This document shows positions 36,201 through 51,185 of a stretch of 64,000 nucleotides of DNA, piece by piece. The notes beneath the pieces were generated by a model. It worked only from the letters and a program-made list of their open reading frames with translations, was not told the DNA's origin and searched no databases. Each line of letters starts with the position of its first letter. Position 1 is the stretch's first letter. Source of the stretch: Punctularia strigosozonata HHB-11173 SS5 (Eukaryota > Basidiomycota > Agaricomycetes > Corticiales > Punctulariaceae); the NCBI RefSeq assembly GCF_000264995.1, contig NW_006767445.1, forward strand, positions 919,163 to 983,162. Reading direction: 5' to 3'. The position numbers were made by a program, and so were the translations under genes.

Positions 36201-36939
36201 TTGGTGGTGGCCGCACCTCGACCATACAATCCGATGTGGAATGACCTCCTCTCCGCTCGCGAGGAGGCTGTCGTCGTTCGTACGGCTTTACATCGAGGGT
36301 CCAAGTTGCCGATTTTCCCTGAGCAGAGGTCTTCCAAAGATGACGACGACTCAATCACGTCCAATGTGCTCCTGGAGAACTTACCGAAGGCCACAATATT
36401 ACATCTTGCCTGTCACGGACACCAGGATCCAGAGGATCCGCTGAAAAGCGGGTTTGTGCTGCGAGACAAGATGCTAACCATAGAAGAATTGATGCACATA
36501 CCTCTTCCCCACGCATTCATGGCTTTTCTCAGTGCTTGCGAGACTGCGAAAGGCGATAAGGCGAGTATCTGACTAATGTTCCAATTTGATCCTTGCTGAG
36601 GCGACACAAATTCTGCAGAATCAACCCGATGAAGTTGTCCATCTAGCCGCGGCTTTGTTGTTTTCGGGATTCAAGAGTGTGATCGCCACACTATGGTGAG
36701 CAGTTCTGACAATGCATGAGATTTCCTCTCTAAAATTCGCCTTAATCTTCAATAGGTCGATGGAGGATGTTGACGGACCAATCATTGCCAAATCTGTGTA
36801 TGAGAATATGTTTGCAGGTGACGCTGGGCACATAAGCCCGGATGACGTTGCGTACGCTCTAGATGAGGCCGTACGGGCGCTTCGCCTTACGCAAGCCGAT
36901 CCGAGTCGATGGGCTCCATATATCCATCTGGGAATATGA
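33257..36939 (+). CDS. TPR-CHAT protein (caspase-like protease family)
   Basis: Large protein with tetratricopeptide-like repeats and a C-terminal CHAT domain (clan CD, caspase/separase relative). Exons 33257-35939, 36016-36560, 36619-36695 and 36756-36939 give 1162 residues. Residues about 20-700 are helical TPR units (for example ALRNLGWILYCRYEATGST, LRYLGWYLYSQYDSLGNA). The CHAT part includes RIWWCATGQFAHLPIHAAG, LHLACHGHQDPEDPLKSG with the catalytic His near residue 1027, and FLSACETAKGD with the Cys near 1069; both dyad residues are present. It ends VIATLW, then ALDEAVRALR and WAPYIHLGI. Intron 2 has a GC donor (GCGAGT). CHAT-TPR proteins are expanded in agaricomycetes; bacterial relatives are immune proteases. 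No gasdermin-like or other obvious substrate gene is adjacent. The start is the first ATG of the long exon and may not be the true N-terminus. Confidence 0.88.
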
Positions 36940-37185
36940 CACAGCCGGGAAGGCCAATAACGAAGGACCAAGCACACGCACAATTACCGTCCTTGCAGTC
37001 CTGGACACCTATGATAGCTCTTGATGAGCGACATGCCCAACAGGCCACCAAGATGGAATGCTCTCGACCGGAGAGGAAGCTGCCGTCCACCTATTGCAAA
37101 GAGCGTGCATCACCGAGTTATATTTATTCAGATACACTGGCGAGACCGCCCTGAAGTTAATGCTACGCCAAGGGCCAATACATGA

Positions 37186-37546
<361 letters not shown>

Positions 37547-37557
37547 GGCCAAGAGAA

Positions 37558-38937
<1,380 letters not shown>

Positions 38938-40885
38938 ATCGGAGTGAAGTCTGTTCAGGTCTTGAGAGCAGAGCAATGACTAGATGTTGCGCAATAGCTG
39001 CAGATAGCTGCAGAAGATCGCTCGTAGAAGACATCTTATATGCTGAGTGCGAGAATATTCCGACGTGTTAGGCGACTGCATCTCTAAGCAAGGCGTTGTC
39101 TAGAACGTCAGGAATACCCATTAATAGTGAGAACCGTAAGTTGCCGAGCAATCAGTAATTGTTCGTATGAGTCCCTCCGCTTGATATCCTACAGTCCTTG
39201 AACCAGCGAAGGTGCTGGGTCTCCCCAGGCAGCCTCTAGAGCGAGAAGACAACATGGAGGTGCGAGCGAAATGCGTAGGCCGGAGGATGCCGTTAGCTGC
39301 CGTCGGCCCACGTGTCCAACTACTTTCTTCCGCTCCACCGTCGAGTTGCAGAGACTTGTCCTATGTTACTATAGACCGACAGCTACTAGTCATTCAACTC
39401 GGATGCAATCTATAGAAGACCATGCTACATCCTTCGCGCATGAAGATTTCATGCGATTTCGGAGCTGCCTAAGCAATCTGTCGTTCGAGCGGAACCTTTC
39501 CTCTGAACAAGGAATGATCTGGTTTTCGGGTTCACCCTGTTCGCTACACTCCCTCACAATTGCCGTCGTCTCCGACCCCACTTCTGACGGCTGGTTCTAT
39601 GGTCGCCGTCGCTGTAGGTGTCGACTCGCAACACGCTCCGAACGGCGCACGGACGGTCGGGATCCGGAAGGTGGTGTGAAGCTCAACTGTGACCACTATA
39701 AGTATGTCCGTGCGTGAAGACAACGCCCGTTCTGTAAACATTCCGTGCGGCGTTGAGCACACAGACAGACAACGACAGTCACGGCACGTCTTGTTGTTCT
39801 TGTTACTGCTGCATTCTCTGCGGTGACTGGCACGCTCGCCATCGGCACTGCGCTAGGCTATGGCAAAAGCACCCCTGGTGGCGGCTCAACAGCCGCAGCT
39901 ACACCCACCTCAAACGCCCAGCTTCTCAGCTGGCTCAAAGACAGCACAGCGGTGCGTCCTGGTCCACGTCGTTCGTATGTCCGTCTGGGTGTGCTGAATG
40001 ACCTGTGTCTCTGGGCAGCGCACAATCGTGTTGGATCAGATCTGCGACTTCACAGACTACTACGGTACCGCGTCCGGGAAGATTTGCGAGCCGTGGACTT
40101 GCTTGTGCGTTTGCTCCTGTGCTCTTGCTCATCTTCCAACGCAGCCCGAATCCTCAGGTTGCCATCGACCAAAATTCCTGGTGCGAGAACTACGAATCGA
40201 GTGCGAGCACGTTCACATCCTCGTGGTACGTCAGTGATACATCGCAGTTGCGGCGCTACATTGAATGGATCGGTGCCATGTCTATAATATAAATGTCTGC
40301 CTATAGACGTATTCTCTCCTCATTGGGAGCAATAAGACTCTGCTGGGTAAAGGAAGCAACGGTGGCATGTACGATTCTCGCACATAAGACGAGTGCAATG
40401 GCATCGACCTGCCAATCCTCTCTCGGACGCGCCTGCCAGGCCAACACGGTGTACAACTCCGACGCGGTGTCACGCGCAGATACCGCAGCACCATCTGCTC
40501 TCGAGTCTCGTAAGTTTGCAAAAGTGCTGCTCTTCTCAGAATTTCATGCGGAATTGTGTAGCAACTGCGATAACTGGTTATACACCCTTGACCACATCTG
40601 CCGCCGATATGACCAATCTGATCTCAGTCCTTGACACGCATTCACGCCAACTTCTCGTATTCGTAGCTGCCTGTGTACAGGTCTCTGCTGGTGTGGGGAT
40701 AATAAACTTAAACACTTGTGTCCTCGCTGGGTTCGATACCTCTAGTGTTATCTACATGAGCGATCTTCGATAGGGGAATGACTACGGCTATCTCTATGTT
40801 TTGTCATATGCGTGCTACAGACAAGAGAATTGGAATGGCAAACGTAGTGAACAGAGTTCGAAATAAGCTCTCGTATTGTCACTGG
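38938..40885. other. Spacer between OYE copies 2 and 3, with a possible gene remnant
   Basis: About 2 kb. At 39800-40773 the plus strand has short open pieces with coding flavour (RLVVLVTAAFSAVTGTLAIG resembling a signal or membrane segment; later VATAITGYTPLTTSAADMTN), but no start codon or continuous gene could be assembled. I do not recognise the product. Confidence 0.35.
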
Positions 40886-42222
<1,337 letters not shown>

Positions 42223-42707
42223 GATCACGGATTGAAGTTTATGTTGTTGTTGGATAGAAATAGGTTATATATGGGCATGTGCAACGGTGACACATGTTGA
42301 GCGACACATGTCTAAGCAAACTGCAGACGTTGTCCAGAACGTCATAAGCTCGCGTTCAAACGCCCCGAATACTGCGATCAGTCAGCCCATGGATGCATGA
42401 GTATTTCCAGCAAACCCCGAAGTAAACTTTGCTGCTGACGTCGGTGCGCAAAAAAGAACAGCCCGGCAGACCATGGGAGTTTACCCAGAAAGGGGCCTCG
42501 TCGGGGATCACGGAGGTCCACGTGGTTATCGACCCCATATTTGCTCGACCTTACAGCCAGCTTCTAGTGCCTCCTATAACCACTCTTAGGCCCAAACCTA
42601 TGATTCCTCACATTTACAGTTATCCGCCTTAGTCTTCATTAGCACTCATAAACAGAATTACAGGACGTCGGATCCATGAGCAATACAAGTGCCTATTTGC
42701 GCGTATG
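42223..42707. other. Spacer between OYE copy 3 and DUF2235 gene
   Basis: OYE promoter region with TTATATATGGGC near 42265-42275 (minus-strand side); no gene seen. Confidence 0.45.
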
Positions 42708-44569
42708 TCAGCCGCGCCATACCATTGCCCGAATTAGAGGCTTAACCCAGCGGAAGGTCGCATCCGTCAGGGGAACATACGTTCCCAATGGACCCGGTTT
42801 GGGGCGAGGAAGCACTGTTCCTGTTCGTGAAGCACCCGCCGTTCCGCGGCTCCGGTTTGTTTCAAGTTGAGCTTCAGCAGTTATGTTTGTCGACGCTTGC
42901 ACGAGAACAGGAGGAGCAGGCGGGGCAGCAAGGACGACCTTCTCGATATATTCGTCGCCTTCGAGAGCACTGAGTTTTGTGTCGCGCTCATCAGGATGCC
43001 CTAGTGCGTAGTTCTTGTCGGATTCAACTTTGGAGCGGGCAGACGCGTGCAATTTGGCACCCGCTGGAAGTTTGCGGTATCGACCTCGAGTTGGTCTTCT
43101 CTCAACAATCTCCAAAAATGCCCAGCCTTTCCCACGTAAACCGTGGTCAAAGGAGCAATGGATCTTGTCTGCCAGCTCTGTGTGTTCTCGTGGAGGACGT
43201 TTGGTGTCTGCACCATGATATAGCTCGTTGAGCAGCCGATCACGTTTCGGGATAAATACGCGATCTGACCTTGGGGCTTATGTGCCTTCTCGGAATCCTC
43301 CTCGGGTGTTGACGTCGTCAGGATATTCAGAATCGTGGAAGTGCCGTGATCTCCGTATATCAACACCGAGCGATACTTCCTGAGAGCCTTTTCACTAAAA
43401 ATGATGTTTCCATCCGCCGAGGCCATTGCCGCCGCCCAGACGATCCAACGAAAGCTCAGATTTGCTAAGGAGCCCTCTTCGCTCTTCCTCTCGAGGAATC
43501 CGAATCGTCCTCCAATGTCGCTATGATCACCAACAAACCAGCGCTCGATGACAGTTGATTTACGTGGTCGAGCCCCACCCGAAGTCGGAGGAGGCGGATG
43601 GTACTTCTCCGGTTCAAATTTGACTCGTCTTTCGTCAAGTGAGAGCGCATGACTGCAAGGATATGATTAGTAGATACCGTGGAGTAGCCTTGTGATGTTC
43701 TCACTAGACGTAACGTGCAAAGCCGTCAATACGGTTATGGTCTCCATCTTTCGTCGGGCTCATGCCGGGCTCTGGTAGATATGAAGTCCGTTTCGTGCCG
43801 GTTGATCGAACAGTGTCCCTAGCAAAGCGTCGGACGGTTAGCGCTTCGACGAGAAATGAGAACACCTACCAGAGGCCGAGGAAATGAATTGTTGCCTTTT
43901 GACCGAAGATGTCACGAAACTCTCCAGCTTGCTGCCAATTGCTGCGCATCTTGTACATTTTCCACGCGAACTCGACGTGTTCGTCATTACCAGCGATGAG
44001 CAGGCCAACCTGAACAGACGATTTAGTATACCGCGCTCCCACAACGTCTCAAGCGGTACCTTCTCAATCATGCCGCACAACGCTCGTGCGGTGTAAGCGC
44101 CTAGTAGTATGTTACGTGATACAATCGTATTCACCAGAAGGCAGACACATGATGCGTACCACGACTAAATCCGAACATGTAAATCCTATCCCCGCTCTTC
44201 CAGTGGTTCATCAAGAATCTATATCCTCCGAGAATGTGTCCCTTGATACCGCTGATAAAGGTTTACAGGTCAGAGGGGTGCGGCATCGGAAATTGATTGG
44301 GATTCTCACTTCGCGACGAGTACATCTTTCCATTTCGATATTCTTGTCTTCAGCGGCAATCCATCTGAGTCGGTTCCCACTGGGACTTTCGCATCGTACG
44401 TTCCGATCCCTGCCTGGTAGTAAGAAACTTGTCGTTTGGTGTCCTTGTTGAGGAGCTCATAAACGCGGATGACGTTGGTGATGCCTTCCTTTCCGAAGCG
44501 GTTCGTGGTTCCATCAAAGCAGAGAACGATGTTGCGGCCCTTCGCTATTCTATTAGAGGCATGGGACAT
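42708..44569 (-). CDS. DUF2235 family alpha/beta-hydrolase (Tle1-like fold)
   Basis: Predicted serine hydrolase. The first exon (start 44569) reads [18 protein letters not shown] then [12 protein letters not shown] and YYQAGIGTY, the hallmark N-terminus of DUF2235. Over an intron the nucleophile elbow GFSRG is followed by [14 protein letters not shown]. Further down [16 protein letters not shown] carries the conserved His and a Gly-rich loop, and [11 protein letters not shown] follows. The C-terminal region ([15 protein letters not shown] to VWRG) is less conserved. At least six short introns are needed; I fixed the GFSRG/AYTAR junction (GTACGC donor, CTACTAG acceptor) but not all others. Relatives include bacterial T6SS phospholipase effectors; the fungal members are of unknown substrate. 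Confidence 0.82.
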
Positions 44570-46513
44570 TCAAAATAGACATACAGCACTGACCCTGAAC
44601 AATTCTGTGATTGGCACTGTCTCTGTATCTAGCGATAGTATCGGTGGCACCAAGAGGTCAGTAGTACTACTGAACGGCACTTGAAGTGCGTCTCACGCAC
44701 CAGATGATACCAGTGGTCGTGCAGCTGCCATCGTGGTCCTTTGCGTGGGTTTGAGGCGGTTCGGGAGGGATGCTCAAGCCCCTCTGTTCTTTATATCGTT
44801 GATAGCCTCCGGCGGTAGAGACGGGCGCCAATCCGGTATATAGAAGGCTCGAAAGTGAATATGGCTCCTCGGCATCGAATAGCCTTCAGTCACCGTACAC
44901 CGGTGTCTGGCAGTGTAGTCCCACGGAGACAAGGGAGTACGGCTTGATTGGTCCTGGAACTGTCCACATGAGCGTTATTGAACCATTCCAGTTAACACCT
45001 GCATCGGAGCGGTGCGTCGGCCTCGCTTGACTGGAATCGCCGACGCTGTGAGTGTAATACCCGCACGATATCGTGTGGCGCGGCAACCATCATTCTGCTA
45101 TCGGGACCGTGCCGGGTAATACCATACCATACCATGGCATACTAGGTCATGGAGTGATTAGTGCAGGAAAGCGGTCAGATAGGTGAATCGAGACGTTGTG
45201 CTCCCTCGCGAGTTCTTTCAGTCGTGGGAGTACGGAAGATAAGCAAATGAGCCTTCAGTCTTAACTTTGTATGGCTGAAATAGTACAGCTTAGTTGTCGC
45301 GGACGTCGCTTAGACACAGAGTTACGGAGTATGCCCTATAAGACGATATTAGGAGCGGATGAGGTCAAGGCTGGTGAGCTTACTTTACCACTGACTTCGA
45401 GCTTGAGCGCAACTGTCAGACACATTGCATGTTTTCTTTGTCCAAAGACGATCCTTGGACGTTGGATCACGACTCACTTGGGGCCGATGTAAGATCGGAT
45501 ATCGCCTGAGTGTATCCGGAACTTCCAACGTGAATGACATCAAGGCAATCCGACTATCAAGATCTGCATATTTTATCGTCGCTGGGGCTCGCGAACAGCC
45601 TCCCTCGTGCGCATTGGCTCGGGGAGGTTGCCGTAACTTCCTGTAAACGCTTCCACACCGCTGTGATATGTGAATGGGATCTCCAGCAACGATAACGATG
45701 AGACTCAGATGAGACAGTTCCGGAAACGTCGGGCGACGCCAAGGGAGGGGGCGGGGGACACGGTGGCGCAGGTGACTGGATCAGGCAAGACGGCACCACG
45801 AACCCCTCGACCTGCCCTGACCTGGCTTGACGGATCGAGCACCACCAGCAAACCGCCGGCGCCTGTCCTCCCGACTTCACCCTCAACCTCCGCCATCCCC
45901 TCCGCCGTCCTCGACGACCTCGACATTCCTCACGACTTCAACGCACGTCGGCGAGGCCAAGCCCTCCGCGGAGGTTGATTGATACCGTACAACCATCGAG
46001 GGTGAGGGTGATAACAACGACCAGCGTCCGCGAGCGACGGCGATATCCCACACCCCTCCTCTTGTCTCCTCCAGCTTGTCGTTAGGTCGAGGGTTGGGTC
46101 TTTTTGTCGAGTCCCGTTTTTGACCTGATTGGGCCTGAGAAGGCTTCGGAATGACCTGTGCCTCATGCTGGACTCCTGATCACCGCCCCCACGTCGTTGT
46201 TGTCGTCCGCACAATTGATCGCTCACATCCTTTTCTGATCTCCCCCAGGTTTTTACCCCGCCCGCCCTGACTCACCACCACCACCAGCGACATCAGGACC
46301 GCCTCTTCGAGCCAGATAGGCGAACGTCGACGATAATACACCCGTATACCCGTACTAGGCAGCTCGCAGCCGCAGCCGCCTGAGCATCATCAATCGCTCG
46401 GACTCATCCTCAGTCCGCATCCGCATCCTCAATTTCGACGTACATCCACCTCAAAGTCACCCACGACGTATCCCATTCCCCAGTTCTACCCGCCCTCCAA
46501 TCCTCCTCCCTCC
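44570..46513. other. Spacer between DUF2235 gene and FHA-RING gene
   Basis: About 1.9 kb. A short (CCATA)n-like tract lies at about 45118-45145. From about 46200 the plus strand becomes pyrimidine-rich, fitting a long leader of the next gene. No gene recognised. Confidence 0.5.
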
Positions 46514-48402
46514 ATGATGGACCCCTATGGCGCCCCCGCCGGCGCAGGCGGGACCGACTCTCCGCCCCTCCGCCAGCCCACCAGCACGGGCGGTATCCTT
46601 GGCTCATTCCTCGGTCGCTCCAGGCGGCACTCCAACTCTCACCTTAACCCACCGCTCTCGCCAACCGCCGACTCACCGCTGGCAAACGGCTTGCCCCGCC
46701 CGCCGTCGCCAAACGCCAATGGATCGGGACACCGACGACGCGGAGCCGCGTCACCGAGCGCCGTACAAGCGAGCCAGAGCCAGGGCATCGGGCTCGCCAC
46801 TCCGATCGGCCAGACGCCGTCGATGGGCGGCGCGCTCTCCGGAATGCTGGCCCTGCGCCGACGCCGCTCCGCCGGTGCCCTCGCCGCCCAGCAGCAAGCT
46901 CAGCAGGCCCAACAAGCCCAACAGCAACAGCAGATGCCCGCGCCCGCTGCGCACACCTCGACGTCGCGCTCCCCGCGCCGCCCCTCTCCGAACCCGAACC
47001 CGAACGCGCCCGTGCACCGTATCCGGCTCGTGCCGCACCTCGACTCGCGCCGCTCGCTCCGGTTCGACGCCATCGCGCGCGACGTGCGCGAGGGAGATCC
47101 GCCGCTCCGCATCGGGCGCTTCACGGATCGGTCCGGGATGGGCCTCGCCGCCGCGAACGCGCTCTCGTCCAACAAGCTCGCGTTCAAGTCCAAGGTCGTC
47201 TCCCGCGCCCACGCCGAGATCTGGTGCGAGTCCCCGGGGAAGTTTTACATCAAAGACACGAAGAGCAGCAGTGGCACGTTCTTGAACCACGTTCGGCTCA
47301 GCGCCGCGGGCGCGGAGAGCCAGCGATACGAGCTTCGCGATGGGGATATTCTGCAGCTCGGGGTGGATTACCAGGGCGGGGCGGAGGATATTTACAAGTG
47401 CGTGAAGATCCGGGTGGAAGTGGGCAGGGAGTGGCAGGCCGCCGCGAACGCGTTCAAGTGCGTATTGAGCCTTTGCGAGGATATGTGGATGGGATGTGCT
47501 AACGCTTGAACTCGTAGCACGAACGCGCTGGAGCAGCTCAAGTCGTTGTCGGTCGACCCGGCCAAGGCTGCCGCCTCCGGTGTGCCGAGTAAGAAGACGG
47601 CCAAGATGGGGATGCCGGATTGCTGCATTTGTACGCTCCCCTTCCCTTTACTGATCCCGACGATCGTCGGCTCACGTGGTGGACCCGCTTAGGTCTATTT
47701 TCGGTGACGATCCAGCAGTCGCTCTTCATCGCGCCGTGCTCGCACGCGTTCCACTACAAGTGCATCCGCCCGCTGCTCGACGCGCACTACCCGTCGTTTT
47801 CGTGCCCGCTGTGCCGGACGTACGCCGATCTGGAGGCCGACGTGGAGGTGGACAACGACGAAGATGAGGACGAGTTGGACGCGGACGGCGGAGAGCTCGC
47901 TGCTGCCACGGGCGCGCTGAGCCGGATCGGTACCCGGGACAGAGAGGACAACGCGTACCCGGAGACGGACATCGAGCCCGATACGGGCGCGACTCGGCTC
48001 GCTATCCGACGACGCGGAGAGCCGGCGCCGCAGGCGATCCCAAGCCAGGCCACGGCGAGCGGCGACGCTGGTGCGGACTTGCAGGACCTGGAGATGGTGG
48101 ACGGCGAGCGTGGCGCGTCGCCGCTCGGCGTGCTGTCGGAGGATGATGAACCTCTGCCGTCCAATGGGAGCGGGAGCGCCAGCGGAAGCGGGATCGGTGG
48201 GCTTGACGAGTACGCGCATCTGTATGCGGGAGGCAGGGGTGGCGAGGCGGACGAGGGCATAGAGGCACACCTGATGGCTATAGAAGGAGAGGGCCGGAGG
48301 AGCGCGAGTCCACCTAGCGGGTCGGGATCTGCTGGTGCAGGAGTGGCGGGGGAAGATGGGGTGGACGCCGACGGGACCGTCGGCGCCAAGCGGAAGCGGT
48401 GA
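46514..48402 (+). CDS. FHA-RING E3 ubiquitin ligase of the Dma/Chfr type
   Basis: Ubiquitin ligase family that controls mitotic exit and septation through phosphothreonine binding. Exons 46514-47457, 47518-47630 and 47693-48402 give 588 residues. Residues 1-180 are Pro/Ser/Gln-rich with GILGSFLGRSRRHSN. The FHA domain (about 185-290) shows RIGRFTDRSG, KVVSRAHAEIW and KSSSGTFLN, i.e. the Gly-Arg, Ser-x-x-His and Asn phosphopeptide-binding positions. The RING (about 349-400) starts CCIC, then PCSHAFHYKCI and CPLCR. The C-terminus is acidic and ends KRKR. The second Met follows directly after the first, so the start is slightly uncertain. The domain order FHA-RING matches yeast Dma1/Dma2. Confidence 0.93.
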
Positions 48403-49159
48403 GGAGGGGGAGGCGAGTTCTTGGTTGACTCGTTCATGTCTGGCTATCGTTGCGTGATTTAGATGAACTTGCGGGTGAGCGTTCGAGGTTCTTGTTTGCT
48501 TCCTACCATCTGCTGCATACTGATTGGACCATGCGTATCTCCAGATCATACGGCTCAAGCACATGGACGAGGTTCTCACTCACCCATCCTCCGTGATATC
48601 TCCTCTTTCTTTCATTTTCTCCCCCATATGACATTCTCGAGTGGTGATGACATATTTCCCGGTACCTTTCTATCCGCGGCCCTTTCCTCACGTCGTTGGC
48701 GGTGCCCCTCGAGGCCAGCGCAGGCAGCGAGAAACCCGCCAGGTCAGGTGTTACATATTTGTATACTACATGATGACTGTCTAATTCGTACCGCACTCGA
48801 CGGCTCTGGGTTGTTGTTCACGAACTTTTCGGTCGTTGGTTGACCGGTTATATAAGGGCGCGCTTTGGCCAATCTGTCACAGCGCGTACGTCGCACGACG
48901 AATGCACAGCTTTCACCAATCAAACGAAAACTCCGCGGAACCTGACGACTTTCATTGGCTTTCTCGCGCGCGCGGGCAGGTGCTGACGGTGACCGGACAT
49001 AAGGATGTTTCTGCCGCATACCTGCATCGGCGGGATCGCAAGGGGCGCTTAATCATCCGTGGCCAGCACATGCACGCCGGGGACGGTGCTTCGCAGTGTC
49101 TCCAAATCCTCCTTAGAGAGTCCTGTGCATCTCCGAAAGATCAACGCTCGTAAAATGGG
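48403..49159. other. Spacer downstream of FHA-RING gene
   Basis: A TATATAAGG element at about 48849 has no recognisable gene after it. No other feature seen. Confidence 0.45.
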
Positions 49160-49428
49160 TCCCCCATCCTCGCGCTTTCTCGAACATTTCGTCCACTTCG
49201 TCGTCTGCGCCATGAACCTTCAGACTGTGGCGAGGAGATGAACGGGGTGTGTGGGTTTCTCGACAATTAGAGGACGTCCGAGCTGGCGACGACTCACTAC
49301 CAGAATCCCAATTTGGTCGCAGCATGCCACAGCACGTCTATCTCCTGCTCGTCTCCATTTGCCACGCGCTGGTAGTCGATAACAAGTAGCGGGTGGGTCA
49401 CTGCGTCCTGCTGAAAGGATGGGATCAT
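49160..49428 (-). pseudogene. 2OG-Fe(II) oxygenase relic (N-terminal part)
   Basis: Minus strand reads THPLLVIDYQRVANGDEQEI and LWHAATKLGFW, then after an intron-sized gap LKVHGADDEVDEMFEKARGW. These match exons 1 and 2 of the oxygenase at 57 kb. Later exons with the iron ligands are absent. Confidence 0.8.
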
Positions 49429-50134
49429 GTTTCGGTGACGGAAGAAGAGCGGCTGTCTCTCACCTGCTGGCCTTCTACTTATATAATGTCGAAGAATCAA
49501 TTGACCCTTTGTAACTGAATCAGCATTGGTAATACAGGTGGGAATCTAGCAAATGCCGTACTTCGAGGAGAACGGCCTTGGTGACTGCGGGAAGCGTCCG
49601 GTACCCACAATGCTGCGTTCTTTGATTGTGGTTCCAACGAGGACCTCACCACGGCTTCAGGATATAGCGCAAACTTAAACATTGATGAGGCGTATGGGTG
49701 TTGTCAGATTCCTTTTTTAACAATCCTGGTTACGCATATGGTGATACACCGCCAAGTGTGACGTCTACGCAAGGAGCTCAAACATGGACGTTCACTCTCT
49801 ATATGAGCACTCACCCTCTCATAACGACCAACATAACTTTGATCAATGGATATGATCCCGTAATCACGCGGACACAGTTTTTGTAAGTCCGGGGTGTTCG
49901 AGTTCGATGACGCGGAATTGTGAGAGGGCTAACGGTTGTGTTAACTGGATTTCAATGTACATTGGTACCTTCGAACTCACCTCTACCAGAGCTTGCGATG
50001 ATGGACAGGTGTGTATCTCCGAAGCACATGGTGAAGACGACTTGCCACCACTGGCATCGTAAGCGAGTGGCTCATGCGCTGGAGGGCCTGCATCGACCGT
50101 CAGTAAATTTTTGGGTGATCAAGATGCTGATTAC

Positions 50135-50764
50135 TCACCGTCGGGGTCGGATCTCTCCCCCCGGAGGATGTACCACAATGCTCAACATCGACGCGATATC
50201 ACTCGGAACCGGAGTGTGTGGACGAGAGTGGCCGGCGGCGGGAACAGCGAGCGTATGCACGCTTGGGACGACGCTCCCCTCCACAGGTACATCTACACCT
50301 CTTCGATGTCCCCCGCGCATAGTGATGTCCAGAGAAGAGACGGAACGCGCGTCGTATGCGTCGAATGTATAAGGACTCGCCGTGACAAGGACAGGGCCGT
50401 GAACGTCGACGGAGGATCTTGACGCCTGCCGATGGAAATTCCTATCTTGATGCCCCACCTCAAGGTAAGGTCCTACGTGCCTCATTGGAGATGATGTCCG
50501 GGCCCGCAACGGCGCTGGGGAAGCGATGTCGGCTGGTTGCCTGCTCGCTATGATCAAGTCTCAACCATCCGGCGCATATATTCGCGCGTTTCTCCCATCT
50601 GCCGCCTGCTCATTCTTCCATGGTCCTCCATTTTCCCCGTACGTAGTATTGGATAGAACGCGGTGCAGTATCGCCCATATCTTCACGAAAGCCGCGCCTT
50701 TTAGCACCTGTCTGAGACAGCGAAGCAGGCCTACCAGCCATCGTGAGGTACGCCGCACGGGCAT
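50135..50764 (-). pseudogene. Truncated N-terminal copy of the WW-like membrane protein gene
   Basis: Two adjacent open stretches, SRWLVGLLRCLRQVL followed by IWAILHRVL, and RQASRSSVDVHG, VPVEGSVV, HTLAVPAAGHSRPHTPVP. They match the N-terminal region of the gene at 51.2-54.6 kb (LRWLLGRLRQLVP, RHASRSSVDICL, VPVEGTVV, QTLAVPAAGPSRPHTPVP). The WW-like part and all membrane helices are missing, so it is a partial duplicate. Confidence 0.7.
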
Positions 50765-51185
50765 GTTGCAGAGGCGGATGTTGAATCGTTATAGCATCGA
50801 TGTTTCATATTATAGCAATGGCTCGATTGAGAAAGCCGGCGGGGTTTTCATGGGGCTGTTCATTGCAAGCGGTGAGAGTCAGAGGACTTTTGGCGCTTGC
50901 TTCCGTTCTCGTCGGGAAACCCGTGGCGAACGCACTGTCGGTATTTAAGCGTGTACAACGTGTTTTCACAGCCATGGAACCATGAGTTATTTCGCTGCTC
51001 AAACGCTTAATGATACTTGACGCATCGCCAACTGGTAGTCCAATTTGTCGGAGGAGAGCGCGGCGTGCACCACGATTCTTTGCTCGCACTAGAAAATTGC
51101 CACGAAAACTACTACAGATAGAGAACAGATGGATGACACGATAGCAAATAGATAAAGTGATGGTATAGAAGCGTGAAAACACCCT

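Noticed and set aside
39800-40773. A secreted cysteine-containing gene between OYE copies 2 and 3
   Set aside because: Some coding flavour, but no start codon and no consistent exon chain; listed only as a possible remnant.
45118-45145. Short (CCATA)n-like repeat
   Set aside because: Too short and ordinary to be more than a small microsatellite.
46751-47290. Long minus-strand open frames opposite the FHA-RING gene
   Set aside because: Shadow frames of GC-rich coding sequence; the plus strand has the FHA and RING motifs.
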